A stretch of 64,000 nucleotides of DNA, taken from Bacteroidota bacterium. Lineage in GTDB: Bacteria > Bacteroidota > Bacteroidia > AKYH767-A > OLB10. Below, piece by piece: positions 1-10,666 of this stretch. Made by a program: the position numbers and the translations under genes. The DNA lies in the NCBI GenBank assembly GCA_016714005.1, contig JADJOA010000007.1, forward strand, positions 1-64,000. The letters are read 5' to 3'. The first letter of the stretch is position 1. The number at the start of each line of letters is the position of its first letter. The notes beneath the pieces are model-generated. The model did no database searches, was not told the DNA's origin, and saw only the letters and a list, made by a program, of their open reading frames with translations.

Positions 1-47
1 ATAAATCGGTAGAAAAATTAAATCAGTTGCAATCGCAAAAAGTGTAA
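1..47 (+). CDS. C-terminal end of an unidentified protein (partial)
   Basis: An open frame entering from the left edge (frame 3) encodes KSVEKLNQLQSQKV and ends at TAA 45-47. The next start codon (48) abuts this stop, so the two genes are probably co-transcribed. Fourteen residues are too few to identify the protein. Confidence 0.45.
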   Translation, partial: KSVEKLNQLQSQKV

Positions 48-1007
48 ATGTTTATGTACGATTATATGAATTTGCTAAATAATGTTGTAAACGTTAAGCC
101 ACAAAGCAAGGTTGATGTAATTACAGCATTGCTTAGCGAAAGTTATTTTCAACAAAAACATTTAAAGAAACTTGCGGCATTGCATAAGGCATTGCCTTTT
201 GAAGAGGGCACTCAATCCTTACGCTTGCAAATTGAACCATATAGTGGAGATAACAAATTTGTTATTGAGCTTGCAGAATTTGTTAAGTACCATCTTAACC
301 CCTATTTAATTGGCTGTTACGTACATGGAAGCCTGGGTACTTATGATAATAATAATTACAGCGACTTTGATGCTTTGGTAATTTTAAAAGACAATGTTTT
401 AACAATAAGAAAAGTTTAACTTTAGTTGTGTCGAAGTTGAAAGAGGCTACAAAGTTTTTTTTCAGTTTGATCCGCTGCAACATCACGGTTGGTTTGTGCT
501 TTCAGAAAAATGCTGAAAAAATTATCCGGTAACTTTTTTCCGCCCGAACTTTTGCACATGCTAAGTCTTTAACCGGTAAAGGTTTAAGCTTGTCAATAAT
601 GTAAATCCACAGCAAACAGATTTTATAAAACCATTTAAAATGCTTTGCAATGGAGTGAAAAATCTTTAAGTCAAACAATTCGAATTACAAATATGTATGA
701 ACCTAAATCATTGCTGAGTGAGTTTATGCTGATCCCTGCTATGTATTTGCAGGCGCGTAATAAAAAGGGCGTTTATAAAAAGTTTAGTTTTCAATTGGCT
801 TCAAAAGATTTTTTCAAATGCAGATTGGCAGGTAATGAATGATGTTTCTGAAATAAGAGAGCAATGGCGGTTTGATGTTGACAAAGCATTGTATACAAAC
901 TGTCAAAGCACAGCTATGCGGGTAGAAGATTTGCCAAGAAAAACGCTCCATTAATAAACGCTGAAATAAAATCTAAACTAACTCCTTTGTTTTTGAAAGG
1001 ATGCTAA
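48..1007 (+). pseudogene. Nucleotidyltransferase-fold protein, disrupted by several frameshifts as sequenced
   Basis: The first open piece (48-419) carries a nucleotidyltransferase-like signature near residues 95-112: GSLGT, then YSDFDAL (Gly-Ser followed by a DxD pair). Coding continues in shifted frames: a FDPLQHHGWFVLSEK piece around 470-510, FFPPELLHM around 540, then 645-842, and a last piece ending at TAA 1005-1007. Splicing these gives about 320 aa, nearly the length of the next gene (322 aa), which carries the same type of signature. At least four single-base breaks are needed, the first in the A run near 413-416. It may be a real pseudogene, but the same errors occur throughout the window. 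The substrate is unknown; the fold usually transfers a nucleotide to a sugar, antibiotic or protein. Confidence 0.5.
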
Positions 1008-1049
1008 ACTTAGTTAACGCAATGGAAAATAAAATTATACACCAACCCA

Positions 1050-2018
1050 ATGATATTTATTGACCCCCCGGTTTTTTATCCGCGAGAAAATTATTACGCT
1101 GCCATTGATTCTGTTCTTCAAAAACTTAAGAATAACACCGATATAATTTCGCTCTATCAAATTGGAAGTGTTTCGGTGCCCGGAATAAGTGATATTGATT
1201 TGGTTGCGGTTTACAATAATGAGTATTCAACAAATTATAATCCAATTGCAAATCTTACTAATGAGGAAAGGTACTTTTTTGTCCATTCGTTGTTTGGTGC
1301 AAGCAGGCAAGATTTTAAAAGTCTAAATGAGTTTTTGATTCAGGTTAATTACAATCATGTATATGGTGAAAAAATAGAACAGGCAATTGGTGAAAAATTA
1401 AGCGATGTAAAAGAATTAAAGGAGCAAATTGCTATTGAGTATTTATTAAAGAATTTTATAAGCATTTACCGTCAGAAAGTGGCGGGAATTGTAAAACTCA
1501 GAAGCCTTTTATTGGAGGCAAATGCGCTTAAATACGATTTTGATTTATTAGATGTAAAAGACGGCAGAATAGTGGAGCTTGTATTTGAATTGGTTGACTG
1601 GCGCATGAAATGGTTTGACAAAAAACCAACTGAAAAAAAAATGGAACAATGGTTTAAGGAATATTTTACTGCGCTGTATCATTTTTTATCAGGTATTTTT
1701 GAAGAACATAAATTGTATTCTATGAATAATTTTCCTGTAACACTAATGAGGCGATGCACAATTGAAAAGGGAACAGGGTTTAAATATTCATCTATGGGTA
1801 TTCCGGTAAATGCTTTGTTTTTTATTAATAGCGCCAAACGGTTAAGGTTATCTCAAAAAATAAATACTTACAAATTCAGTTTGCCATGTAAACAAACTGC
1901 TAATAATACCCCTCTCTTTAAAAGGTTTGCTGCTATGAAAGAGATTCAATCTTATAACTTAAAACATATTCCTTATTTTCAGGCAATGACTTCTGTTTTG
2001 CCCGAACTTTACATGTAA
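1050..2018 (+). CDS. Nucleotidyltransferase-fold protein of unknown substrate
   Basis: A 322-aa open frame. Residues 40-55 read IGSVSVPGISDIDLVAVY, the Gly-Ser...Asp-x-Asp motif of the polymerase-beta-like nucleotidyltransferase superfamily, where the two Asp bind Mg-NTP. The rest is mostly helical and charged with no other recognisable domain. An upstream ATG at 1022 (MENKIIHQPNDIY) runs into TGA just before 1050. One added base in the intervening T/C stretch would join it in frame, so the true start may be 1022. It lies between a same-sized nucleotidyltransferase-like gene and a sugar-transferase-like gene, 5 nt from the latter, so an operon is likely. The activity itself is inference. Confidence 0.6.
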   Translation: MIFIDPPVFYPRENYYAAIDSVLQKLKNNTDIISLYQIGSVSVPGISDIDLVAVYNNEYSTNYNPIANLTNEERYFFVHSLFGASRQDFKSLNEFLIQVNYNHVYGEKIEQAIGEKLSDVKELKEQIAIEYLLKNFISIYRQKVAGIVKLRSLLLEANALKYDFDLLDVKDGRIVELVFELVDWRMKWFDKKPTEKKMEQWFKEYFTALYHFLSGIFEEHKLYSMNNFPVTLMRRCTIEKGTGFKYSSMGIPVNALFFINSAKRLRLSQKINTYKFSLPCKQTANNTPLFKRFAAMKEIQSYNLKHIPYFQAMTSVLPELYM

Positions 2019-2023
2019 AAATT

Positions 2024-3536
2024 ATGCTTAAGTGTGTTTTATATTCTGAAACCGGTTACGAAGAGCAGTGGAAGATAAAAGCCTTGAACAAGGCTGTGGA
2101 GGTTTCAGGATTAATAGTTGAATTTATAATTATTAATAATAAAGCCTCACGCACAAGTAAGGGAATTATTGATTTTTTTATTTCAACCAAACACACTCAA
2201 AAGATTTCGGTAAAAAAAGCGTTTGCTGCTGTTCCTGTTGTTACTATACAAGATATTCAGCAGTATAAGCCAGACTTTGTTTTTTATTTAACATAACTGA
2301 GGCAAACAACGGCATCTTTAAAGGATACAATTCATGTGGTTACTCCTTTAAGGCAGAAGAGGAATATGTTAATGCACATTTAGTTTCATGCGTGTCATCA
2401 AAGTCTTTAAGATTAGAGTTTTTAGTTAACAATAAACCTGCACATGTAGCCGATTACAGAATTTACCGGCATGATTTTAAAAAAACGTTTTCTGAAGTGT
2501 ATAATGATGCACAGGATTGGATTGGTAAATCATTAAAGGAAAATCAGTGTGCATTTACTGATCAGGAAAGAATACCCCGTGCTGTTTATCATCAAGGGCA
2601 TCCGGGAATTATTTTGCAGTGTTTGTTTTTTTTACGATTTGTAAAAAATTTATTAAAACATTACTTCAAACTTTTTTTTATAAAGGAAATATGGAACGTA
2701 GGAATTATTAATAAGCCAATTACAGAGATATTTAAACCTGTTTTTTTTGACAATGTAAAATGGTTGCCTGAGCCCGAAAATGGATTTAATGCCGATCCGT
2801 TTGGTTACGTGAGTAAGCAGGGATTGAATGTTTTTTACGAAAAACTTTTCTTTAACAATAACATAGGAGATATTTCTATGCGTAAGTATAATGATGTTGA
2901 TGGGCTAACAGATGAGAGAATTTTTTTAAAACAAGACACACATCTTTCATATCCTTTTTTTCTTGATGTGCCAGGTACATTGTATATGATTCCGGAAAGT
3001 TGTGAGGCAAACTCTCTAACTGCTTTTAGAATGGATAAGGATAATGTGGAGATAGTAGATAAACTTATTTTGTTTGACAACGCAAAAATTGTTGACCCTA
3101 CCATTATATTTTACAACGCAAGGTATTGGCTTTTTTGTACTCTTAAAGGAGGGTTGCCTGATTTGAAATTGAATGTTTTTTATTCTGATGAATTAAATGG
3201 CAATTGGACATCACATAAACGCAATCCGGTTAAGACAAGCATTCAATCGGCACGACCTGGAGGCACACCTTTTTTATTTAACGGAAGTTGGGTAAGACCT
3301 TCGCAGGATTCATCATACTCTTACGGAGACAGAATTGTGCTTAATAAAATTGTAAAACTTACCGAAGAGGAATTTGAAGAAGAAGTAATTGGATATGCAG
3401 AACCGAAACAATTAAATAAATATAAAAGAGGGCTTCATACCCTTAGTGCAGCAGGCAACTATACATTAATTGATGCCAAACGAAATAAATTAAGTTTTAA
3501 TATAAAGCCAATAAAAAAATGCTTAAGATTGGTTAG
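2024..3536 (+). CDS. Formyltransferase-like / GINT1-like sugar transferase (frameshifted)
   Basis: The N-terminal piece (2024-2296) has the alpha/beta start of formyltransferase-like domains. After a one-base break near 2293 the frame continues with ITEANNGIFKGYNSCGYSF and runs on through 2392. The C-terminal half (about residues 230-480) has the five-bladed-propeller-like motifs FNADPFGYV, YEKLF, HLSYPFFLD, YMIPES, VDPTII and YWLFCTL, plus SARPGG and a late HTLS motif. These are typical of proteins annotated as glucosamine inositolphosphorylceramide transferase-like (GINT1 N-terminal) fused to a formyltransferase domain. A second break in the A run at 3512-3518 probably hides the true end, TAG 3534-3536. 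The open frame as read runs to 3624 and would overlap the convergent gene. The family name is from memory of motif patterns. Confidence 0.5.
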
Positions 3537-3549
3537 CTCAGCGCTTACT

Positions 3550-4493
3550 TTAAAATGTATCAAAATCAGCTCCCGTGAATCTTATTTTTTTAAGATCAAT
3601 ACCACTCTCAAAATCCCAATATAAAATGGCAAGAGAGTCCGTTGCTTCAACTTTTTTTTGAGTGAGCATTAAATCATAATAAGTGCCGGGAGCAACAGTA
3701 AAAATAATATCCGTTATGAAAAGTTTTTGCGCCAGTTTTTTTAAACCATTAATCACCAAATCAAACTTTTCCGAATCAACTCTTTCCATATCTCCTATAG
3801 TTAATACATGACTTACCTTAAGCCACACTTTTACCCCTTCAATTTCAACCAATATGCAACCTGAGTATGCCTTGTAATTAATAAAGTTTTCTGACCTTAC
3901 CACTCCGCCTGTTTCATCATCTATAACCGAATTAACAAAATGCTTTTTTGCTGCTTTCAATTTTTTAACGGCAGAAGGCACTTTACCAATTTGCGATTCC
4001 ATTAAGCCAAATTTTTAAGCAATTTACCAATGGGTAGCGTGGGCACTTTAAATTTAAACGATTTCATGGTATCCGTATGCGTAAATCCCATTTTATTTAC
4101 CAAACCGTGATAAGATAAGGGATTCGTAAAACCAAAAATAAATTTAGCGCCCTCATCTCTTGCTAAATCATGAACAGCTTTTCCTAATAGCGGAAACAGT
4201 CCTTTCCCACGGTGTTCATCATGCGTCATCGCTACACAGGATTGTACTGCAAGCATTTCCTTTTGCTTATATGAAATTACATATGGCAGCACGTTGTAAT
4301 ACGCAGCCACTGTTCCGTCATTTGCTACCGCAATAAATGCAAGCGTATCTTTCCCATTGGCATTACACTTAAATTTTCCTTGTACAAACGCTAACGGCAA
4401 ATTTTGTTTAAAAACGCTTTTATATAATGGCAATAGCTTCGGAAGCGTTTCCCACGTAACCCGCTCTAACGTATAATTTTTGTTCTCTTTCAT
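3550..4493 (-). CDS. GNAT-family N-acetyltransferase, two-part (frameshifted)
   Basis: The first piece (4493-4002, 163 aa) has the GNAT acetyl-CoA-binding motif A near residues 87-110: VAMTHDEHRGKGLFPLL, including the R/Q-x-x-G-x-G/A type loop, and a later GFTNPLSYHGLVNKMGF segment. The second piece (4002-3550, 150 aa) starts where the first stops (TAATG). Adding one A to the A5 run near 4011-4015 removes the stop and joins both into a single protein of about 314 aa reading GKLLKKFGLMESQIG at the joint, a normal size for bacteroidotan double-domain GNATs. The acceptor substrate is unknown. It is divergent from the lycopene cyclase gene. Confidence 0.65.
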
Positions 4494-4571
4494 TTTAAGG
4501 GATGATGTTGGCTCAAAATAAAATTTTTAAGGTGAGCTAAAACAAGTTGTATTTACTATTGTTGCCCATTA

Positions 4572-5736
4572 ATGCAGCCGCATAAAAATTTAAATTTTAA
4601 GTACAATGTAGTTATTGCCGGTGCCGGTGCCGCTGGTTTAAGCCTTGCCATGCACATGATAAAGCATGGTTACCAAAAGGAAAAAAATTTTGCTCATTGA
4701 TAGTGATCTTAAAAAATCAAATGACAGAACCTGGTGCTTTTGGGAAGATAAGGCAGGGTTATTTGAACCTGTAGTTTACAAAAAATGGGATAAAATTTTT
4801 GTAGCTGATTATAATTCGGGTAAGCATTTAAGTATTTCTCCTTTTACATATAAAATGCTGCGAGGTATCGATTTTTATAATTACTGTTTTGATGAAATAA
4901 AAAAACATCCGGAAATAGAATTTGTAAATGATAGGATACAACAAATAGATAACCTGAATGATGGAGAAATTATTACAACCGCCAATAGGTATAAAGCTAA
5001 TATTTGTTTTAGCAGTTTGCCTTTCGGGCCTGATAAGAGTAAGAGCAATGCATTCTTTTTTTTGCAGCATTTTAAAGGATGGATTATTAAAAGCAATAAG
5101 CCGCGGTTTGATACCGGAACGGCAACCTTTATGGATTTCAGGGTAGATCAAAAAAATGATACACGCTTTGTTTATGTTTTGCCTTTAACTCAAACAACTG
5201 CTTTGGTTGAATTCACAGTGTTCTCTGAAAATTTATTGGTGGAGAAAGAATACGAAGCTGAGTTGAGAAAATATATAGAGAATATAATTGGTGAGACCGA
5301 TTTTGAAATACTTGAAACGGAGTATGGTGTTATACCAATGACTGATTATAATTTTAAGACTAACGATGGTAATGTTTTTTACATAGGCACAAGTGGAGGG
5401 CAAACAAAAGCTTCAACCGGATTTACTTTTAAGTTTATACAACAGCAGAGCCAAAGAATTGTACAGCAACTTGTGGCAGAAAAAAAACTAAACCTTGAGA
5501 AAAACTTTGCCGAAAAACGTTTTGATTTTTATGACAGCACGCTGCTGAGAATATTATCTGAAAGAAAACTCAACGGAAGTTTTATTTTTAAAACCATGTT
5601 TGACAAAAACAAACCTGCCGATGTTTTGCGGTTTCTTGGAAACAAAACTACATTGGCTGATGAGTTAAGAATTTTTGTAAAGCTGCCTGTTTTTATTTTC
5701 GCAAAGGCTGCATTGAATCAAATCTTTAAAAAATAA
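4572..5736 (+). CDS. crtY: Lycopene cyclase (CrtY/CrtL type), frameshifted near N-terminus
   Basis: Forms the beta-ionone rings of carotenoids from lycopene, using bound FAD at the membrane. From ATG 4572 the N-terminus contains a dinucleotide-binding loop (VVIAGAGAAGLSLA). A break in the A7 run at 4681-4687 then shifts the frame; one extra A joins to KEKKILLIDSD and NDRTWCFWE, the hallmark of this cyclase family. Further family segments are YVLPLT near residues 200-206, TEYGVIPMTD and GTSGGQTKASTGF. Total about 388 aa, the usual length. No other carotenoid gene is in the window. It ends in a bidirectional hairpin terminator. An in-frame ATG at 4666 gives a shorter product lacking the FAD loop and is unlikely to be the start. 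Confidence 0.85.
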
Positions 5737-5770
5737 GAGCTGTCCTTTAAAAGAACAGCTCTTATTTTTA
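5733..5770. terminator. Bidirectional intrinsic terminator between crtY and recQ
   Basis: A perfect inverted repeat (AATAAGAGCTGT ... ACAGCTCTTATT) with an 11-nt loop, followed by T on the plus strand and by T-rich sequence on the minus strand. The crtY stop codon lies in the left arm. Placed between convergent crtY and recQ. Confidence 0.85.
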
Positions 5771-5785
5771 TGCAACAAATAAACT

Positions 5786-8105
5786 TTAGTTTCCTAACTC
5801 GCTCATAAACTTAACGCGCATTAAGCGTATTTCGTCAAGAGTATAATCAGTATCGCCTAATTCTTCAAGACAGGCTTCAGAACTATCGCTATCGGCAGTG
5901 CGGAAGTAGTCAAAAACTTCCTGCTGCTTATCAGGGTCAATCATTTCATTGATATAATAATTCAAATCAATTTTTGTTCCTGAGCCTACAATGCTTTCAA
6001 TTTCTGAAATAAGTTCTGAAACAGAAATTCCTTTTGCCGTTGCCATATCATCCAAAGAAATTTTACGGTCAATATTCTGAATGATGTAAACCTTTAAACC
6101 TGATTTGTTGACAATGCTTTTTACAACCAAATCCTGAGCGCGTTCAATCTCGTTCTCCTCCACGTATTTCTTAATCATATCAATAAACGGCTTGCCATAT
6201 TTTGCAGCTTTACCTGTACCCACACCAGTAATGTTTTTCATTTCATCCATGGTAATAGGGTAGTTGATAGCCATTTCTTCTAAAGAAGGATCCTGGAAAA
6301 TTACAAACGGAGGAAGGCTTTTTTGTTTTGCCATTTGCTTGCGCAAATCTTTAAGCATGGCAAAAAGTGTTTCATCAGCCGCTGCGCCACCGCCACCGCC
6401 TTCTTCGTCATCATCGCTTTCGGTGTTTTCGTAAGAGTGGTCTTGCGTAACTTTAAAGCTATGCGGATTTTCAATAAATGCTTTTCCTTTGTCGGTAAGT
6501 TTTAGCAATCCGTAATTGTCAACATCTTTAAATAAGAATCCGGCAAGCAAAGATTGCCTGATTAAAGCCATCCAGAATTTGGCATCTTTATCCATGCCTT
6601 CGGCAAACAATTCAAGTTTGTTATGTCCGTAATCCTTTACAGCCTTATCATCTTTACCTATTAAAACATTAATGATGTGTTCTGTTGCATGTTTTTCTTT
6701 TACAGCCTGCACCACTTCCAGCATCATTGCCACTTCGTCCTGTGCTTCTGTTTGTGTTTTAGGGTGGAGGCAGTTATCACAACTTCCGCAATTTTCCTGC
6801 TCATAAACTTCTCCAAAATAATGCAACAAATATTTTCTGCGGCAAACTGAAGTTTCGGCATAACCAACAGTTTCAAATAAAAGTTGTTTGCCAATTTCCT
6901 GCTCTGCAACAGGTTTGCCTTTCATAAATTTTTCTAACTTCTCAATATCCTTGTAGGCATAAAAAGTACAGCAGCGTCCTTCTCTGCCATCGCGTCCTGC
7001 TCTTCCTGTTTCCTGGTAATAACCCTCTAAAGATTTTGGAATATCGTGGTGAATTACAAAGCGCACATCAGGTTTGTCTATACCCATTCCAAAAGCAATT
7101 GTGGCTACAATCACATCAATTTCTTCCATCAGAAAATCGTCCTGAGTTTTTGCTCTCACGTTTGCTTCAAGTCCTGCGTGATAGGGTAAAGCTTTAATTC
7201 CATTAACGCTCAAGGTCTGCGCAATCTCTTCAACTTTTTTTCGGCTAAGGCAATAAATAATGCCCGATTTGCCCATGGGTTTTTACATACTTAATAATCT
7301 CTTTAGCTACTTCAACTTTGGGCGTACTTCGTAATATAAGTTAGGGCGATTAAACGATGCTTTAAAAACAGTAGCATCAAGCGTGTTAAGATTTTTTGAA
7401 TATCCTGCTGAACTTTTTCTGTAGCGGTTGCAGTTAATGCCATCAAAGGAATATCGCCACCTAACTGCTCAACTATAGGACGTAATCTTCTGTACTCTGG
7501 TCTGAAATCATTACCCCATTCTGATATACAGTGCTCCTCATGAACGGCAACAAAAGAAATTTTTATCTCTTTAAAAATGCAACGTTCTCTTCTTTGTTTA
7601 ACGATTCGGGAGCTACGTATAAAAGTTTGGTAACACCATCAAGAATATCTTTTTAACCTGAGCTATCTCTGACTTATTAAGAGAGGAATTTAAAAAGTGT
7701 GCTACGGCATCGTTGGTATTAAATCCTCTGATGGCATCCACCTGGTTTTTCATCAATGCAATAAGCGGAGAAACTACAATGGCTGTTCCTTCCATCATTA
7801 ATGCAGGCAACTGGTAGCATAAACTTTTTCCGCCACCGGTTGGCATTATCACAAATGTGTGTTTGCGGTCTAATACATTCTGAATTACTTCTTCCTGCTG
7901 ACCTTTAAATTTATCGAACCCAAAGTATTTAAAAAGCGCCTGTCCTATTTCGCTTTTTGGGCCTTTTCCTTTTTTTTCGGGTGTAACTTTTGCAGCCGTT
8001 TCTTTTGTTGCAGCTGTTTTTACTTTAGCACTGCCGCCCTTAGCGGTAGGCTTTGGTTCTTCTTTTTCGTTGCTTTCTTTTTTTGTTCTTCGCCTCAGCA
8101 ATCAT
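5786..8105 (-). CDS. recQ: ATP-dependent DNA helicase RecQ (several frameshifts)
   Basis: A 3'-5' DNA helicase of recombination and repair. The N-terminal piece (8101-7613) has a low-complexity Lys-rich leader, then FGFDKFKGQQEEVI (motif 0), MPTGGGKSLCYQLP (Walker A) and VSPLIALMKNQV. The middle (7610-7277) is coding only in shifted frames and holds the Walker B region, HCISEWGNDFRPEYRRLR and LTATATEKV. The C-terminal piece (7276-5786) holds GIIYCLSRKK, GMGIDKPDVRFVIH, QETGRAGRDG, the Cys zinc site (CRRKYLLHYFG...CGSCDNC), winged helix and HRDC. About 770 aa when joined, normal for the phylum. About four or five single-base breaks fall between 7270 and 7660. Start is uncertain: TTG 8101, or ATG 8105 with one A removed downstream. 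Walker B reads VHEEH rather than VDEAH. Confidence 0.9.
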
Positions 8106-8209
8106 AATAGCATTAATGGTTTAAATTTTTTATTGTTATTTAAATTAATTTCGCAGTCTAAATATACAACCATTTTTCAAACGTACAACAAAATAATTTC
8201 TCTCCTCAC

Positions 8210-9174
8210 GTGAAATCAGAAAAATACCTTGTGGACCCTGCAATTAAAACACTTGATATTGAATCAAAAGCAATTGCCTCGTTGAAAAAATTTATTGATA
8301 AAGATTTTTTCGCAGCCGTAAAAGTAATACATTTTTGCAAAGGACGAATTATTGTAACCGGAATTGGTAAAAGCGCCATTATAGCTCAGAAAATAACAGC
8401 CACTTTTAACAGCACCGGCACTCCGGCTGTTTTTATGCACGCTGCCGATGCCATACATGGCGATTTAGGAATTATACAAAGAGATGATGTTGTGATATGT
8501 ATAAGCAAAAGCGGAAACACACCTGAAATTAAAGTGCTTGCACCTTTATTAAAGAGTGGTGGAAATATTTTAATAGGAATTGTTGGAGATGTAAAGTCTT
8601 ACTTAGCAACGCAAAGCGACTTTGTGATTAATACAACCGTTGAAAAAGAAGCTTGCCCTCACAATCTTGCTCCTACTACCAGTACTACTGCTCAATTGGC
8701 AATGGGCGATGCACTTGCGGTTTGTTTATTAGAGTTTAAAGGGTTCACCGCAAAGATTTTGCAAAGTTTCATCCGGGTGGTTCTCTTGGAAAAAAATTAT
8801 ACTTAAAGGTTAACGATGTTTATAAGAGCAACGCAAAGCCTTCGGTAAAATCAACTGCACAAATTAAAGATGTAATTCTTGAAATTTCGGGCAACAGACT
8901 TGGTGCTACCGCAGTTACTGAAGGAAAGAAACTTTTAGGAATTATTACTGACGGGGATTTAAGAAGAATGATTGAAAAGTTTGGTTTGAAAGAAAATATT
9001 TCTGCAAAGGAAATTATGACTAAAAATACCAAATCAGTCAGCTCTGATACCATGGCTGCCGATGCGTTTCAATTAATGAAACAACATAACATTACACAAC
9101 TTGTTGTATGTGATAAAAATAATTATCTCGGTTTTATTCACCTGCACGATTTGTTAAAAGAAGGAATTTTTTAA
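8210..9174 (+). CDS. kdsD: Arabinose-5-phosphate isomerase, KpsF/GutQ family (frameshifted)
   Basis: Interconverts ribulose-5-phosphate and arabinose-5-phosphate, the first step to Kdo for lipopolysaccharide. Residues 1-180 are the SIS domain: TGIGKSAIIAQK, STGTPAVFMHAADAIHGDLG, CISKSGNTPE and PTTSTTAQLAMGDALA. The frame breaks near 8750 (missing base in the AAA of gcaaagatt). It then continues KDFAKFHPGGSLGKKLYL and two CBS domains (TEGKKLLGIITDGDLRRM; ITQLVVCDKNNYLGFIHLHDL). Total about 321 aa, the family length. The start is GTG 8210, the first start in frame. Divergent from recQ and 50 nt upstream of tatC; lpxB in the same window also serves lipid A/LPS synthesis. Confidence 0.88.
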
Positions 9175-9224
9175 TACTCAATTTTCATTTACTTATTCGC
9201 TATTGACAATTTACCATTAACAAT

Positions 9225-10043
9225 TTGTTTTTTCTAAAAGGACGTAATTCAACAGGAGAAATGAGCTTCTTAGATCACTTAGAAGCTTTGCGCTGGCATT
9301 TAATGCGCTCTGCCATTGCTATAGTAGTGTTGGCAATAGTGGCATTTCTAAACAAAGATATTTTATTCGATAAAATAATTTTTGGCCCTAAGAATCCTGA
9401 TTTTATTACCTATAAATGGTTATGCATAATATCTGAAAAGTTTTCGATAGATATGTGCATAAAGGATATTACCTTTTCAATTATAAGCACCAGCATGTCG
9501 GGGCAGTTTACCACGCACATGTTTGCTGCATTTACAGCGGGTTTTATTTTGGGGTTTCCTTACCTGTTATTTGAAGTGTGGCTGTTTGTAAAACCTGCCC
9601 TAACATCCAAAGAAAAAAGATATACAACCGGTTTCGTTTTCTGGGCATCACTTTTGTTTTTTATGGGAGTGTTTTTTGGGTACTATGTTATATCTCCGTT
9701 ATCTATTAATTTTTTGGGGAGCTACCAGGTTAGCGAAACCGTAAAAAATACCATTGCGTTAGATTCTTATATCTCAATTGTAACCATAATGACTATGAGT
9801 TGTGGTGTGGTCTTTGAACTGCCAATAATTGTTTATTTCCTCACAAGTATAGGAATTATCTCACCTCAATTTATGCGCACTTATCGGAAACATGCAGTGG
9901 TGGTTAATTTAATAGTGGCAGCATTTATTACCCCTTCGCCCGATATTACTTCGCAAATGCTGGTAGCAGTGCCATTGTTTTTATTGTATGAAATAAGCAT
10001 TTGGGTTAGCGCATTTGTGGAAGCAAGAAAAGAAAAAATTTAA
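9225..10043 (+). CDS. tatC: Sec-independent protein translocase TatC
   Basis: Multispanning membrane core of the twin-arginine export system, which binds the RR signal peptide. Intact, 272 aa if TTG 9225 is used. ATG 9261, giving MSFLDHLEALRWHL directly, sits just behind aggag-like sequence and is an equally good start. Family marks are SFLDHLEALRWHLMRS at the N-terminus, the FGPKNPDF periplasmic segment, FELPIIVYFLTSIGI, and the late FITPSPDITSQMLVAVPLFLLYEISI. About six membrane helices are visible. No tatA/tatB lies nearby in this window. Confidence 0.92.
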   Translation: MFFLKGRNSTGEMSFLDHLEALRWHLMRSAIAIVVLAIVAFLNKDILFDKIIFGPKNPDFITYKWLCIISEKFSIDMCIKDITFSIISTSMSGQFTTHMFAAFTAGFILGFPYLLFEVWLFVKPALTSKEKRYTTGFVFWASLLFFMGVFFGYYVISPLSINFLGSYQVSETVKNTIALDSYISIVTIMTMSCGVVFELPIIVYFLTSIGIISPQFMRTYRKHAVVVNLIVAAFITPSPDITSQMLVAVPLFLLYEISIWVSAFVEARKEKI

Positions 10044-10089
10044 AGACACTATAAATTTATCTAAAAATAATGCTTATGCTTACTTTTAA

Positions 10090-10225
10090 ACACAGATTTA
10101 CAAATTAATTAAAATGGATTGGTTGATTTTCACTGATACTGCTGCGCAGCACGCAATCCGTGAAAATTTTAAAGCGAAGCGCTTTTAATTGTCTTTTAAA
10201 ATCTGTGAATCTGTGTCAAAAAAAT
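10090..10225. repeat. Imperfect palindromic intergenic repeat, copy 1
   Basis: The outer arms are acacagattt... at 10090 and the reverse-complement-like aatctgtgaatctgtgt at 10200-10217. Nested palindromes lie inside: GCTGCGCAGC (10141-10150), AAAGCG-aag-CGCTTT (about 10171-10185), and ATTTTCAC...GTGAAAAT. The right half recurs at 11691-11757. Probably a dispersed REP-like element; function unknown. Confidence 0.6.
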
Positions 10226-10304
10226 ATTAATGTATCCTTTTACTAAAAATTCAATTCATAAAGGGTTATTAAACAAATTTAAACACATTCTTAATTAAAA
10301 AACT

Positions 10305-10652
10305 ATGTCAAACATTGTAGAAGACTTTAATGCTTACCGTTCAAAAATGAACCAACGTATTTTATCGCAGGAAAATTTAGTGATGAAACGACTTTATAAT
10401 CTTGACACAAACACCTATGCCAATGGTGCGCTTAATTCAAAAACCAAAGAAATGCTTGGCTTGGTTGCCAGCATGGTTTTAAGATGTGACGATTGCATAA
10501 AGTATCATTTAGAACAATGCAAAAAAGCAGGGGTAACCACAGATGAAGTGTTTGAAATATTTTCTGTTGCCAATATTGTTGGCGGCACCATAGTTATTCC
10601 GCATACACGAAGAGCGGTAGAGTTTTGGGATGCGCTTTCTGCTGAAAAATAA
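10305..10652 (+). CDS. Carboxymuconolactone decarboxylase / AhpD-like protein
   Basis: 115 aa, intact. Residues 60-75 contain VLRCDDCIKYHLEQC, the CxxC plus downstream His of the AhpD/CMD fold, which in AhpD-like members is a thiol redox centre supporting peroxide reduction. EVFEIFSVANIVGGTIVIP follows, as is usual for the family. The CxxC argues for a redox role rather than decarboxylation. It stands alone between an intergenic repeat and a convergent gene 14 nt away. Confidence 0.8.
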   Translation: MSNIVEDFNAYRSKMNQRILSQENLVMKRLYNLDTNTYANGALNSKTKEMLGLVASMVLRCDDCIKYHLEQCKKAGVTTDEVFEIFSVANIVGGTIVIPHTRRAVEFWDALSAEK

Positions 10653-10666
10653 ATAAGGTTTCGTTT

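Noticed and set aside
48..1007. Treating the 48-419 and 645-842 frames as separate small genes
   Set aside because: Shifted frames between and after them continue one protein of about 320 aa, equal in size to the neighbouring paralogue-like gene.
3536..3624. Convergent overlap of about 75 nt between the sugar-transferase-like gene and the GNAT gene
   Set aside because: One added A at 3512-3518 ends the plus-strand gene at TAG 3534-3536, removing the overlap.
4002..4002. TAATG stop-start overlap as translational coupling of two GNAT-region genes
   Set aside because: One added A in the adjacent A5 run fuses both into a single normal-length protein.
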